Below, piece by piece: positions 1 to 5,074 of a DNA stretch of 6,167 bases; position 1 is the stretch's first letter; the number at the start of each line of letters is the position of its first letter. The DNA comes from Bacteroidales bacterium UBA5235 (GTDB lineage: Bacteria; Bacteroidota; Bacteroidia; Bacteroidales; VadinHA17). The DNA lies in NCBI GenBank assembly GCA_002409145.1, contig DHUL01000010.1:7000-13166 (forward strand), in the 5' to 3' direction. The notes below the pieces were generated by a model. That model was not told where the DNA came from, made no database searches, and saw nothing but the letters and a program-made list of their open reading frames with translations. The position numbers and the translations under genes are program-made.

Positions 1-116
1 CCCGGACCTGGCGCTACCTGCATATATGGCATGATCGTGCATAATGGTCACCATGGCCGCCAGAAAATATGTGTCATGGCCTCGTTGCGCCATGTCTCAG
101 ACCTGGCGTTACCTGC
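1..116. repeat. Diverged 21-bp direct repeat, copies at 1-21 and 96-116
   Basis: Two copies with the core GACCTGGCG(C/T)TACCTGC match at 18 of 21 positions and start 95 bases apart. The first copy sits at the window edge, so more units may lie outside. Between them is the odd palindrome ATGGTCACCAT at 44-54. No open frame here resembles a known protein. On dprA's transcribed strand this is the region just downstream of its stop codon, but no stem followed by a T-run is visible, so I do not call a terminator. The function is unknown; an intergenic repeat family is the simplest reading. Confidence 0.55.
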
Positions 117-140
117 CTGCCTGGCAGTATATCTGCCTCT

Positions 141-1250
141 TTATGTCCTTAACCTGTAAACATTCCCCGGGCATGGGATGATCATCCCGGCAAGCTCCAT
201 CTGCAGGAGTGTGGGTGACAGCCTGTATACCGGGAGATCAATGATACTTGCAAGTATATCAATAGTCAGACCTCCTTCAGTTTTCAACGCATCGCAAATC
301 TTTTTCTCATTATCAGTAAGGTTGGTGAACAGCGTTGTCTGAACAGGTGCTGACAGAGATGCCGGCTTCCAGCCCAGGAGATATTCTATGTGGGAGCACT
401 TCTCCACAAGTGAGGCCTTGTTGCACCTTATGAGTGAATTGCAGCCGGCTGACCATTCATCTCCGGGTCTGCCGGGTACCGCCATTACGTCACGGTTATA
501 CGAAGCGGCAATGTCAGCTGTGATGAGCGCCCCTCCCTTTATCCCTGACTCAATTATCAGGGTGGCATCAGAGATGCCCGCGATGATGCGGTTGCGCCTG
601 ATGAAGTTGTTACGCTCCGGCAGCGTCGGTGAGGAGAAGTCGGTGACAAGTCCTCCCCTTTCAAGCATCGCCTTTGCAACACCTGCGTGGACAGAGGGGT
701 AGATTGTTTTAAGTCCGTGACCCAGTACTGCAACAGTAGGCAGTCCGGCTGCGAGGGCTGCCCTGTGTGCGGCGATATCTATCCCGTAAGCCAGGCCACT
801 GACTATCAGAAGTTCAGGAAAATGCTCCGCCAGCCCTGAAACAATCTTCTGGCATAGCTCGCGGCCATGTGGTGTGGCATGGCGCGTACCCACGATGCTG
901 AGTATCATCGGTGGGTCAAGGTCGGTGTTGCCCCGGAAATAAAAAGTCACCGGAGAATCCTCGCACTGCTTAAGCCGCAACGGGTAATCGTCGTCGAGAT
1001 AGAAGAATACCCTGATATTGTTCCTGGTGATAAATTCAGCTTCCCGCTCTGCGGCGGGGAGATACTCATGGCCGGCTATGGCAGAGGCAAGCGCCTCCCC
1101 TATTCCCGGAATCCTGGTCAGGCTGCGGAAAGATTCCCTGAAAACAGCTTCCACGCTACCGGCATATGAAACCAGCCTGCGGGCAGTAATGTCGCCCACA
1201 CCGGGTATCATGCCAAGGGCAATCTTGTAATGAAGAGGGACAGATGACAT
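141..1250 (-). CDS. dprA: DNA-processing protein DprA (Smf family)
   Basis: This 369-residue cytoplasmic protein belongs to the DprA/Smf family, which binds incoming single-stranded DNA during natural transformation and loads RecA onto it. Residues about 8-60 form a helix-hairpin-helix region with two PGVG/PGIG-type hairpins (13-26 and 47-59). The central Rossmann-like domain has the expected motifs: VGTRHAT near 120, SGLAYGID at 151-158, VLGHGL at 175-180, the basic ERNNFIRRNRIIAG segment at 212-225, SGIKGGALITADIA at 235-248, and AVPG at 257-260 followed by GCNSLI. Residues about 310-366 match the C-terminal winged-helix domain found in many DprA proteins. Length and domain order are complete. 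The ATG at 1250-1248 gives the expected N-terminus and is preceded by an AT-rich stretch rather than a Shine-Dalgarno site. It is transcribed divergently from tatD. Many non-competent bacteria also keep dprA, so competence cannot be inferred. Confidence 0.97.
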   Translation of the reverse strand: MSSVPLHYKIALGMIPGVGDITARRLVSYAGSVEAVFRESFRSLTRIPGIGEALASAIAGHEYLPAAEREAEFITRNNIRVFFYLDDDYPLRLKQCEDSPVTFYFRGNTDLDPPMILSIVGTRHATPHGRELCQKIVSGLAEHFPELLIVSGLAYGIDIAAHRAALAAGLPTVAVLGHGLKTIYPSVHAGVAKAMLERGGLVTDFSSPTLPERNNFIRRNRIIAGISDATLIIESGIKGGALITADIAASYNRDVMAVPGRPGDEWSAGCNSLIRCNKASLVEKCSHIEYLLGWKPASLSAPVQTTLFTNLTDNEKKICDALKTEGGLTIDILASIIDLPVYRLSPTLLQMELAGMIIPCPGNVYRLRT

Positions 1251-1275
1251 TTTATAAAAGGTTAGCGAGACACCT

Positions 1276-1283
1276 TAAAGATA
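1276..1283 (-). promoter_or_regulatory. Possible -7 element for dprA
   Basis: Read on the minus strand this is TATCTTTA, one base off the Bacteroidota -7 consensus TAnnTTTG, 25 bases upstream of the dprA start codon. No TTG lies about 19 bases further upstream. The nearest minus-strand TTGs, in the AGGCAAT heptamers at 1294-1296 and 1315-1317, are badly spaced. It is a weak candidate resting mainly on position. Confidence 0.3.
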
Positions 1284-1290
1284 CGAAAAA

Positions 1291-1318
1291 AGGCAATAGG
1301 CATTAGGCATTAGGCAAT
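1291..1318. repeat. Four tandem AGGCAWT heptamers
   Basis: The units are AGGCAAT (1291-1297), AGGCATT (1298-1304), AGGCATT (1305-1311) and AGGCAAT (1312-1318), in perfect register. The tract lies between the divergent dprA and tatD genes, on the dprA side, and forms nearly all of the left arm of the larger inverted repeat. Short tandem tracts of this kind can change copy number by slippage, but nothing here shows that it does. Confidence 0.85.
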
Positions 1319-1401
1319 AGTGAAAATTGACATTGCCATTCAGAAAGGTCAATGATCTGATATTGCCAACACTACTGCCTATAGCCTCTTGCCTGCTGCC
1401 T
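1291..1401. repeat. Imperfect 30-bp inverted repeat in the dprA/tatD intergenic region
   Basis: The arm at 1291-1320 pairs with 1372-1401 at 23 of 30 positions; the right arm keeps the seven-base rhythm of TGCCT-like cores but with diverged spacer bases. A shorter internal pair, ATTGAC at 1326-1331 and GTCAAT at 1348-1353, could extend a cruciform or RNA hairpin. The right arm contains the TTG -33 element of the tatD promoter at 1389-1391, so the repeat is part of the regulatory DNA. It could be a degenerate palindromic intergenic element; no transposase or target-site duplication is visible. Confidence 0.65.
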
Positions 1402-1418
1402 GAAAAGATATACTTTTG
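1389..1418 (+). promoter_or_regulatory. Bacteroidota-type promoter for tatD-ansA
   Basis: TTG at 1389-1391, then 19 bases, then TACTTTTG at 1411-1418, matches the Bacteroidota vegetative pattern TTG-N19-TAnnTTTG exactly. The -7 box ends only four bases before the ATG at 1423. Transcription would therefore begin at or close to the start codon, giving a leaderless or nearly leaderless message. Confidence 0.75.
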
Positions 1419-1422
1419 TGCC

Positions 1423-2190
1423 ATGCAAATCATTGACACTCATAACCACATTTATCTGCCAGATTTTAATGCCGACCGCCATGAGGTGGTGAAGAGAGCC
1501 CTGGATGCCGGGGTCTGGAGGATCATGATGCCGAATATTGACTCTTCATCTGTTGTGCCGATGCTGGAATGCGAAGAGCAGTTCCCCGGTATCTGCCTGC
1601 CGATGATGGCCCTTCATCCTACCTCGGTTAAAGAGAATTTCAGAATTGAGCTCGATGCGGTTGAAAAGGCTCTTCAGGAACATAAATACTATGGCATAGG
1701 CGAAACAGGCATCGACCTGTACTGGGACAAAACCTTCATCAGGGAGCAGGTAATCTCCTTCAGACAGCACCTCAGGCTGGCCGAAGAGTACAAGTTGCCG
1801 GTGGTAATCCATGCACGTGAGTCTCTCGGTCTTATTATCAAAGAGTTACAGGATTTTGGCGCCGGAAGGGTGAAGGGTATTTTTCATGCATTCCCGGGCA
1901 ATGCTGCAGATGCACACGCAGTGACCGGGATGGGATTCATGATAGGCATCGGGGGGGTGGTGACTTTCAAAAACGGACGACAGGCAGAGGCGGCCATCGC
2001 TGCGGGAGTAAGCAACATAGTGCTTGAAACCGATGCTCCCTACCTTGCTCCTGTCCCGCACCGCGGTAAAAGAAACGAAGCTGCCTGGCTCACATTGGTA
2101 ATAAACAAACTGTCGGAGGTGCTGGCCTTATCTCCTGTGGAAGTTGCTACCGGAACATCGGAAAATGCCAGGAGACTTTTTAACCTGTAG
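1423..2190 (+). CDS. tatD: TatD family metal-dependent hydrolase (putative deoxyribonuclease)
   Basis: This 255-residue protein has the TatD amidohydrolase-like TIM-barrel fold. The metal ligands expected for the family are all present: the HxH pair His7/His9 in IDTHNHI, Glu94 in GETGID, His130 in VVIHARES, His155 in GIFHAFPG and Asp204 in ETDAPYLAP. The late RGKRNE motif is also present (214-219), with Ala in place of the usual following Pro. Characterised relatives are metal-dependent 3'-5' exonucleases or DNases linked to DNA repair; others are uncharacterised, so the substrate is an inference. I chose the ATG at 1423 because the family begins almost directly with IDTHxH. An upstream TTG at 1327 would add 32 residues translated from the intergenic repeat and promoter. 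The stop codon abuts the ansA start, indicating a two-gene operon. The E. coli relatives YcfH and YjjV cannot be told apart from TatD here. Confidence 0.94.
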   Translation: MQIIDTHNHIYLPDFNADRHEVVKRALDAGVWRIMMPNIDSSSVVPMLECEEQFPGICLPMMALHPTSVKENFRIELDAVEKALQEHKYYGIGETGIDLYWDKTFIREQVISFRQHLRLAEEYKLPVVIHARESLGLIIKELQDFGAGRVKGIFHAFPGNAADAHAVTGMGFMIGIGGVVTFKNGRQAEAAIAAGVSNIVLETDAPYLAPVPHRGKRNEAAWLTLVINKLSEVLALSPVEVATGTSENARRLFNL

Positions 2191-3222
2191 ATGATGGAAA
2201 AAAACAGATCCGTTCTGATTATTTATACCGGGGGAACCATAGGAATGGTAAACGACCCCGTATCAGGTACACTGGTGCCAATCGATTTCAGGCACATATC
2301 CGACCAGGTACCCGAGCTGCGCCGTTTCGGGTTCAGCCTCGAAACCGTCACCTTCGATCCGGTGATCGATTCATCAGAGGTTGTTCCTGATACCTGGGTT
2401 CGTATTGCGCGAACCATCGAAGAAAATTATGAAAGGTTCGACGGCTTCGTGGTGTTGCACGGTACAGATACAATGGCCTATTCAGCCTCAGCTCTCAGCT
2501 TTATGCTGCAGGGACTTGAAAAGCCGGTGATCTTTACCGGCGCCCAGTTACCTATCGGGGTACTGCGAACCGATGGCAAGGAAAACCTCATTACGTCAAT
2601 CGAGATAGCAGCAGAACGCGTTGACGGGTTACCGGTGGTGCCCGAGGTATGTATCTATTTCGAAAACAAGCTCTTGCGTGGCAACAGGACAATCAAATAC
2701 AGTGCCGAGCATTTCAACGCGTTTGTGTCGCCCAACCTGCCACCTCTGGCAGAGGCGGGCCTGCAGATACGTTACAACAGGAACATAATAAGATATCCTA
2801 CCGTTCGCCGGCCGCTGGTGGTATCCCCGAGGTTTGAAACCGGGGTGGCTGTTTTAAGACTCTTCCCAGGAATTATGCGTGAGGTTATTCATTCTGTACT
2901 TGAGACTCCCGGGGTGCGTGGGTTGGTCCTGGAGACTTATGGCACTGGCAACGCGCCCACTGCCGGATGGTTTCTCGGGGAGCTAAGGTCCTTCATTAAC
3001 AGGGGAGGCATAGTGCTGAATGTGACGCAGTGTCAGGCTGGCAGTGTGGAGATGGGGCTCTATGAGACATCGGCAGGGCTGATAAGCGCCGGCTTAATCA
3101 GCGGGAGGGACATCACCATCGAAGCAGCGGTGACGAAAATGATGATACTGCTTGGCAGCGGGCTGCCGGCAGAGAAATTGTCAGCTCTTCTTGCCAGGCC
3201 GCTATGCGGCGAAATGAGCTGA
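2191..3222 (+). CDS. ansA: Type I (cytoplasmic) L-asparaginase
   Basis: This 343-residue enzyme hydrolyses L-asparagine to aspartate and ammonia. Residues 13-18 are TGGTIG, with Thr16 as the probable nucleophile. Residues 90-95 are HGTDTM, supplying the second catalytic Thr92-Asp93 pair. Lys169 in RGNRTIKY fits the conserved active-site lysine region of the E. coli AnsA type. The C-terminal TQCQAGSVEMG segment (279-289) resembles the part of E. coli AnsA that forms the allosteric asparagine site, with Cys281 in the matching place; allostery here is only inferred. No signal peptide is present, which favours the cytoplasmic type I form over periplasmic type II. The ATG at 2191 directly follows the tatD stop codon, so translation is probably coupled; a second ATG at 2194 is an alternative start. 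A GCCGC/GCGGC hairpin sits at 3198-3210 inside the last codons. Confidence 0.95.
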   Translation: MMEKNRSVLIIYTGGTIGMVNDPVSGTLVPIDFRHISDQVPELRRFGFSLETVTFDPVIDSSEVVPDTWVRIARTIEENYERFDGFVVLHGTDTMAYSASALSFMLQGLEKPVIFTGAQLPIGVLRTDGKENLITSIEIAAERVDGLPVVPEVCIYFENKLLRGNRTIKYSAEHFNAFVSPNLPPLAEAGLQIRYNRNIIRYPTVRRPLVVSPRFETGVAVLRLFPGIMREVIHSVLETPGVRGLVLETYGTGNAPTAGWFLGELRSFINRGGIVLNVTQCQAGSVEMGLYETSAGLISAGLISGRDITIEAAVTKMMILLGSGLPAEKLSALLARPLCGEMS

Positions 3223-3268
3223 GGCCAACAGCAGTCATTCCAGGCCGCCATGGGGCGAAATGATCTGA
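3194..3268. repeat. Partial tandem duplication of the ansA 3' end
   Basis: Bases 3194-3222, the last codons and stop of ansA, recur at 3240-3268 with 26 of 29 identities at an offset of 46 bases. The second copy even keeps a TGA at the equivalent place. It lies outside the coding region and looks like a decayed local duplication. The hairpin GCCGC-TAT-GCGGC in copy one is damaged in copy two. Neither copy is followed by a T-run. Confidence 0.7.
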
Positions 3269-3273
3269 ACCTG

Positions 3274-3301
3274 TTGCCGGGAAGAAAAATTTTGTAAATT
3301 G
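3274..3301 (+). promoter_or_regulatory. Possible promoter for tRNA-Ser
   Basis: TTG at 3274-3276, 18 bases, and TAAATTG at 3295-3301 resemble the Bacteroidota promoter with a shortened -7 box. Transcription would start a few bases before the tRNA at 3313. The match is imperfect; the tRNA could also be cut from an ansA read-through transcript. Confidence 0.35.
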
Positions 3302-3312
3302 CGCCGTTTTTC

Positions 3313-3400
3313 GGAGAGATGCAGGAGTGGTTTAACTGGCTCGCCTGGAAAGCGAGTATACCTCAAAAGGGTATCGGGGGTTCGAATCCCCCTTTCTCCG
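3313..3400 (+). tRNA. tRNA-Ser, anticodon GGA
   Basis: The sequence folds into a complete class II tRNA. The acceptor stem 3313-3319 pairs with 3393-3399, with one G-T wobble. A three-pair D stem, CAG/CTG, lies at 3322-3324 and 3336-3338. The anticodon stem CTCGC/GCGAG (3340-3344, 3352-3356) holds a seven-base loop with anticodon GGA at 3347-3349. The long variable arm has stem ATACC/GGTAT (3358-3362, 3370-3374), as in serine tRNAs. The T stem GGGGG/CCCCC (3376-3380, 3388-3392) holds loop TTCGAAT. The discriminator base is G3400, correct for serine. It reads UCC and UCU codons. The genome does not encode the 3' CCA, because CAAC follows, so it must be added after transcription. Antisense and sense open frames over this region are artefacts of the tRNA. 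Confidence 0.98.
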
Positions 3401-3415
3401 CAACTGACAATACAG

Positions 3416-3451
3416 GCCGTACTGCTGCAAGGCAGTACGGCTTCTGTTTTT
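3416..3451 (+). terminator. Intrinsic terminator after tRNA-Ser
   Basis: A perfect ten-base stem, GCCGTACTGC at 3416-3425 and GCAGTACGGC at 3432-3441, closes a six-base loop and is followed by a T-rich tail ending in five T residues (3442-3451). It starts 16 bases after the tRNA, the right place to end its transcript and any read-through from ansA. Confidence 0.88.
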
Positions 3452-3504
3452 CCGGACTTCACCGAGAGAGCTTGCTCACGAGGGGGAGCGATGAAAGCAG
3501 AAGT

Positions 3505-3523
3505 GCATGCGCCCTGCGCATGC
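3505..3523. repeat. GC-rich 8-bp hairpin
   Basis: GCATGCGC at 3505-3512 and GCGCATGC at 3516-3523 form a perfect eight-pair stem around the three-base loop CCT. The stem ends directly against the right arm of the 18-base inverted repeat. It lacks a T-run, so it is not an intrinsic terminator for rightward transcription. Confidence 0.7.
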
Positions 3524-3638
3524 CTGTATTGTCAGTTGCAGGTTCCCCAAAAGGGATCACCACAGGTAATCCCCGTTATGGCACATACCTGTATTGTCAG
3601 TTATCGGTGTCAAGCAGGAGCTCACGGCAGGTAACCCC
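3523..3638. repeat. Degenerate 65-bp tandem repeat, two units
   Basis: CCTGTATTGTCAGTT is identical at 3523-3537 and 3588-3602. Continuing in register without gaps, 36 of the first 51 positions match, including CAGGTAA at 3563-3569 and 3628-3634. The unit length is not a multiple of three, which argues against a protein repeat. The rest of the gene-free stretch up to the exbB promoter (about 3640-3709) is AT-rich towards its end and shows nothing else I can name. Confidence 0.65.
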
Positions 3639-3709
3639 TTCAAACCTCAGCCCGTCATCTGCCCGGCCTTCAATTATCAACCTATATTTTTTATTATAAT
3701 GCCTCCGCG

Positions 3710-3739
3710 TTGTTCGCTTTTCTTTTTTTTATACTTTTG
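3710..3739 (+). promoter_or_regulatory. Bacteroidota-type promoter for the exb operon
   Basis: TTG at 3710-3712, 19 bases including a long T tract, and TACTTTTG at 3732-3739 match the TTG-N19-TAnnTTTG pattern exactly, with the same -7 box as the tatD promoter. It lies 27 bases upstream of the exbB ATG, giving a short AT-rich leader with no evident Shine-Dalgarno site. Confidence 0.78.
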
Positions 3740-3766
3740 TCCTAATATTTCTATTAATAATCTGAC

Positions 3767-4570
3767 ATGATGAAAAGAGTTCTTGTATTTATGGCATTTG
3801 CAGCTCTGTTGCTTATCGGCACGGCACAGACATCACAGGCACAGACCGACCAGACTGCAACAACACAACAAACCACCGAACAGGCACAAACTGCCACAAC
3901 CCAGCAGCTTGACACCCAGACTCCCGCCCAGGGAGAAGCAGTCCTTCACAAGGAGATTAAAAGGCTTTTTATTGAAGGAGGCGCAGGGTTCATGTCATCT
4001 ATCCTGCTCTGTCTCATTTTCGGTCTGGCAATAGCAATCGAAAGAATCCTTTACCTTAATCTGGCCACCACCAACACTGACAAGCTCCTTGCAAAGATGG
4101 AGAAGTCGCTTAAGGAAGAAGGCATTGATGCTGCAAAAGAAATCTGCCGTAATACCAGGGGGCCTGTAGCCAGTATCTTCTACCAGGGTCTCGACAGAGC
4201 TCACGAAGGTCCTGAAATGGCTGAAAAGGCAATCGTTTCATACGGTGGTGTACAGGCCGGGCTTCTTGAAAAGAACCTGTCATGGATTTCTCTCTTCATC
4301 GCACTGGCTCCCATGCTCGGGTTCCTCGGTACAGTTATCGGGATGATCCAGGCATTTGACGCCATCGAACAGGCAGGGACAGTATCAGCAACCATCGTCG
4401 CCGGCGGTATCAAGGTGGCCCTTATTACAACAGTGTTCGGACTTGTTGTTGCAATTATCCTGCAGGTTTTCTATAACTATATTCTCTCAAAAATCGACAG
4501 TATCTCCAACCAGATGGAAGATTCCTCAATATCACTCATGGATATGCTGGCCAGATACATACAAAAATAA
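3767..4570 (+). CDS. exbB: ExbB/TolQ/MotA family proton channel protein, ExbB
   Basis: This 267-residue inner-membrane protein is the channel-forming subunit of a proton-driven motor that energises TonB-dependent outer-membrane transport. Residues 1-25 look like a signal peptide (basic MMKR, hydrophobic core, SQA before Gln26). Residues about 26-56 form a Gln/Thr-rich linker. Transmembrane helix one spans about 73-93 and ends in the IERILYLNLA segment. A cytoplasmic region follows, then helix two (about 172-197) with the family motif APMLGFLGTVIGM at 181-193, and helix three (about 213-238). The start has two adjacent ATGs, 3767 and 3770; either gives essentially the same protein. It opens a four-gene operon with two exbD genes, which favours ExbB over the flagellar MotA role. 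A TolQ-type role in envelope constriction cannot be excluded from sequence alone. Confidence 0.93.
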   Translation: MMKRVLVFMAFAALLLIGTAQTSQAQTDQTATTQQTTEQAQTATTQQLDTQTPAQGEAVLHKEIKRLFIEGGAGFMSSILLCLIFGLAIAIERILYLNLATTNTDKLLAKMEKSLKEEGIDAAKEICRNTRGPVASIFYQGLDRAHEGPEMAEKAIVSYGGVQAGLLEKNLSWISLFIALAPMLGFLGTVIGMIQAFDAIEQAGTVSATIVAGGIKVALITTVFGLVVAIILQVFYNYILSKIDSISNQMEDSSISLMDMLARYIQK

Positions 4571-4576
4571 CCTGCC

Positions 4577-5038
4577 ATGTCAGAAAAGGTAAAACGCTTG
4601 TCAACAATCGTCCTGTGGGTCTTTATGGGGCTCACAGTGATTTTCGCCATAATTTTCTTCCTTGGCGGTGTAGTTCCGGGTACGGAGGGGACCAGGTATG
4701 AGGAACCCAAAGTCACCAACTCTTTCATTATTTATGCCTATATTCTGCTTGGAATTACTATTCTCCTTACCGCATTTTTCTCCATCAGGAATTTTTTCGT
4801 AAACCGGAATAATTTGAAGGGGACATTGATCACGGTAGGTTTAGCCGTTGTGCTTATCGGACTGGCTGCCCTTGTTGCAGACAATACTGTTCTTGACCTT
4901 CCTCATTACAAGGGAAAGGATAACAATCCGCGCACTTTATTCCTGACGGATGTCGGGCTGTATGTCGGATATTTTCTGCTGGGACTTGCATTCTTGTCCA
5001 TTATTTATTCAGTAATATCCAAGAATTTAAAAAAGTAA
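4577..5038 (+). CDS. Four-helix membrane protein of the exb operon, function unknown
   Basis: I cannot assign a named family to this 153-residue protein. It has four clear hydrophobic segments at about 10-33, 49-72, 81-101 and 123-147. Basic residues (KVKR near the start, RNFFVNRNNLK between helices two and three, KNLKK at the end) suggest both termini face the cytoplasm. Two loops of roughly 15-20 residues (34-48 and 102-122) would face the periplasm. No catalytic or metal-binding motif is visible. It starts six bases after the exbB stop and precedes exbD by 36 bases, so it is almost surely co-transcribed with the transport motor. A small membrane protein at this position is, from memory, a recurring feature of Bacteroidota exb operons. 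A structural, assembly or regulatory subunit of the ExbB-ExbD complex is an inference from position only. Confidence 0.88.
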   Translation: MSEKVKRLSTIVLWVFMGLTVIFAIIFFLGGVVPGTEGTRYEEPKVTNSFIIYAYILLGITILLTAFFSIRNFFVNRNNLKGTLITVGLAVVLIGLAALVADNTVLDLPHYKGKDNNPRTLFLTDVGLYVGYFLLGLAFLSIIYSVISKNLKK

Positions 5039-5045
5039 GCGAATT

Positions 5046-5059
5046 TCCGCCCTGGCGGA
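5046..5059 (+). other. Small hairpin before the first exbD
   Basis: TCCGC at 5046-5050 and GCGGA at 5055-5059 form a five-pair stem with loop CCTG in the 36-base gap between the membrane-protein gene and exbD. It is the only sizeable gap inside the operon. A short run of four T residues appears only after several other bases (5068-5071), so it is at best a weak attenuator or RNA-processing site. Confidence 0.35.
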
Positions 5060-5074
5060 GCAAAATCTTTTCAG

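Larger units (their letters stand above)
3400..3539. repeat. Perfect 18-bp inverted repeat enclosing the terminator
   Basis: GCAACTGACAATACAGGC at 3400-3417 is exactly reverse-complementary to 3522-3539. The left copy begins on the last base of the tRNA. The enclosed DNA holds the terminator helix (3416-3441), a small GAGC/GCTC hairpin (3468-3477) and an eight-pair hairpin (3505-3523). The outer and inner helices abut with almost no unpaired bases, so the whole could fold as a multi-branch junction in RNA or single-stranded DNA. No coding sequence lies inside. A small non-autonomous mobile element is possible, but I see no target-site duplication. Confidence 0.75.

Noticed and set aside
1..159. 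Frame open from the left edge on the plus strand to a TAA at 157-159
   Set aside because: About 52 codons, overlapping the 3' end of dprA and covering the direct repeats. No recognisable motif.
1327..1422. N-terminal extension of TatD from a TTG start
   Set aside because: It would translate the inverted repeat and the tatD promoter; the family starts at IDTHxH, which fits the ATG at 1423.
3235..3462. Antisense open frame across the tRNA, with peptide GERGIRTPDTLLRYTRFPG
   Set aside because: This is the well-known false protein obtained by translating the reverse strand of tRNA-Ser; it spans the tRNA arms and terminator.
3400..3602. tRNA-linked attachment site of an integrated element
   Set aside because: The repeat next to the tRNA is inverted rather than direct, shares only one base with the tRNA, and no integrase is in the window.
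3523..3638. CRISPR-like array
   Set aside because: Only two direct copies of a 15-base core, with the intervening DNA itself similar between units, so it is an ordinary degenerate tandem repeat.
3597..3680. Short minus-strand frame from a TTG at 3680 to a TGA at 3597, with a protein-like look (ending in ELLLDTDN)
   Set aside because: Only about 27 codons, no ATG and no promoter; it ends inside the tandem repeat and points away from the exb promoter. It might be a decayed fragment but cannot be supported.
3299..3699. Two sense-strand open frames running from the tRNA into the repeat region
   Set aside because: They translate the tRNA, its terminator and a 65-base repeat that breaks reading frame. 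No conserved protein pattern is seen.
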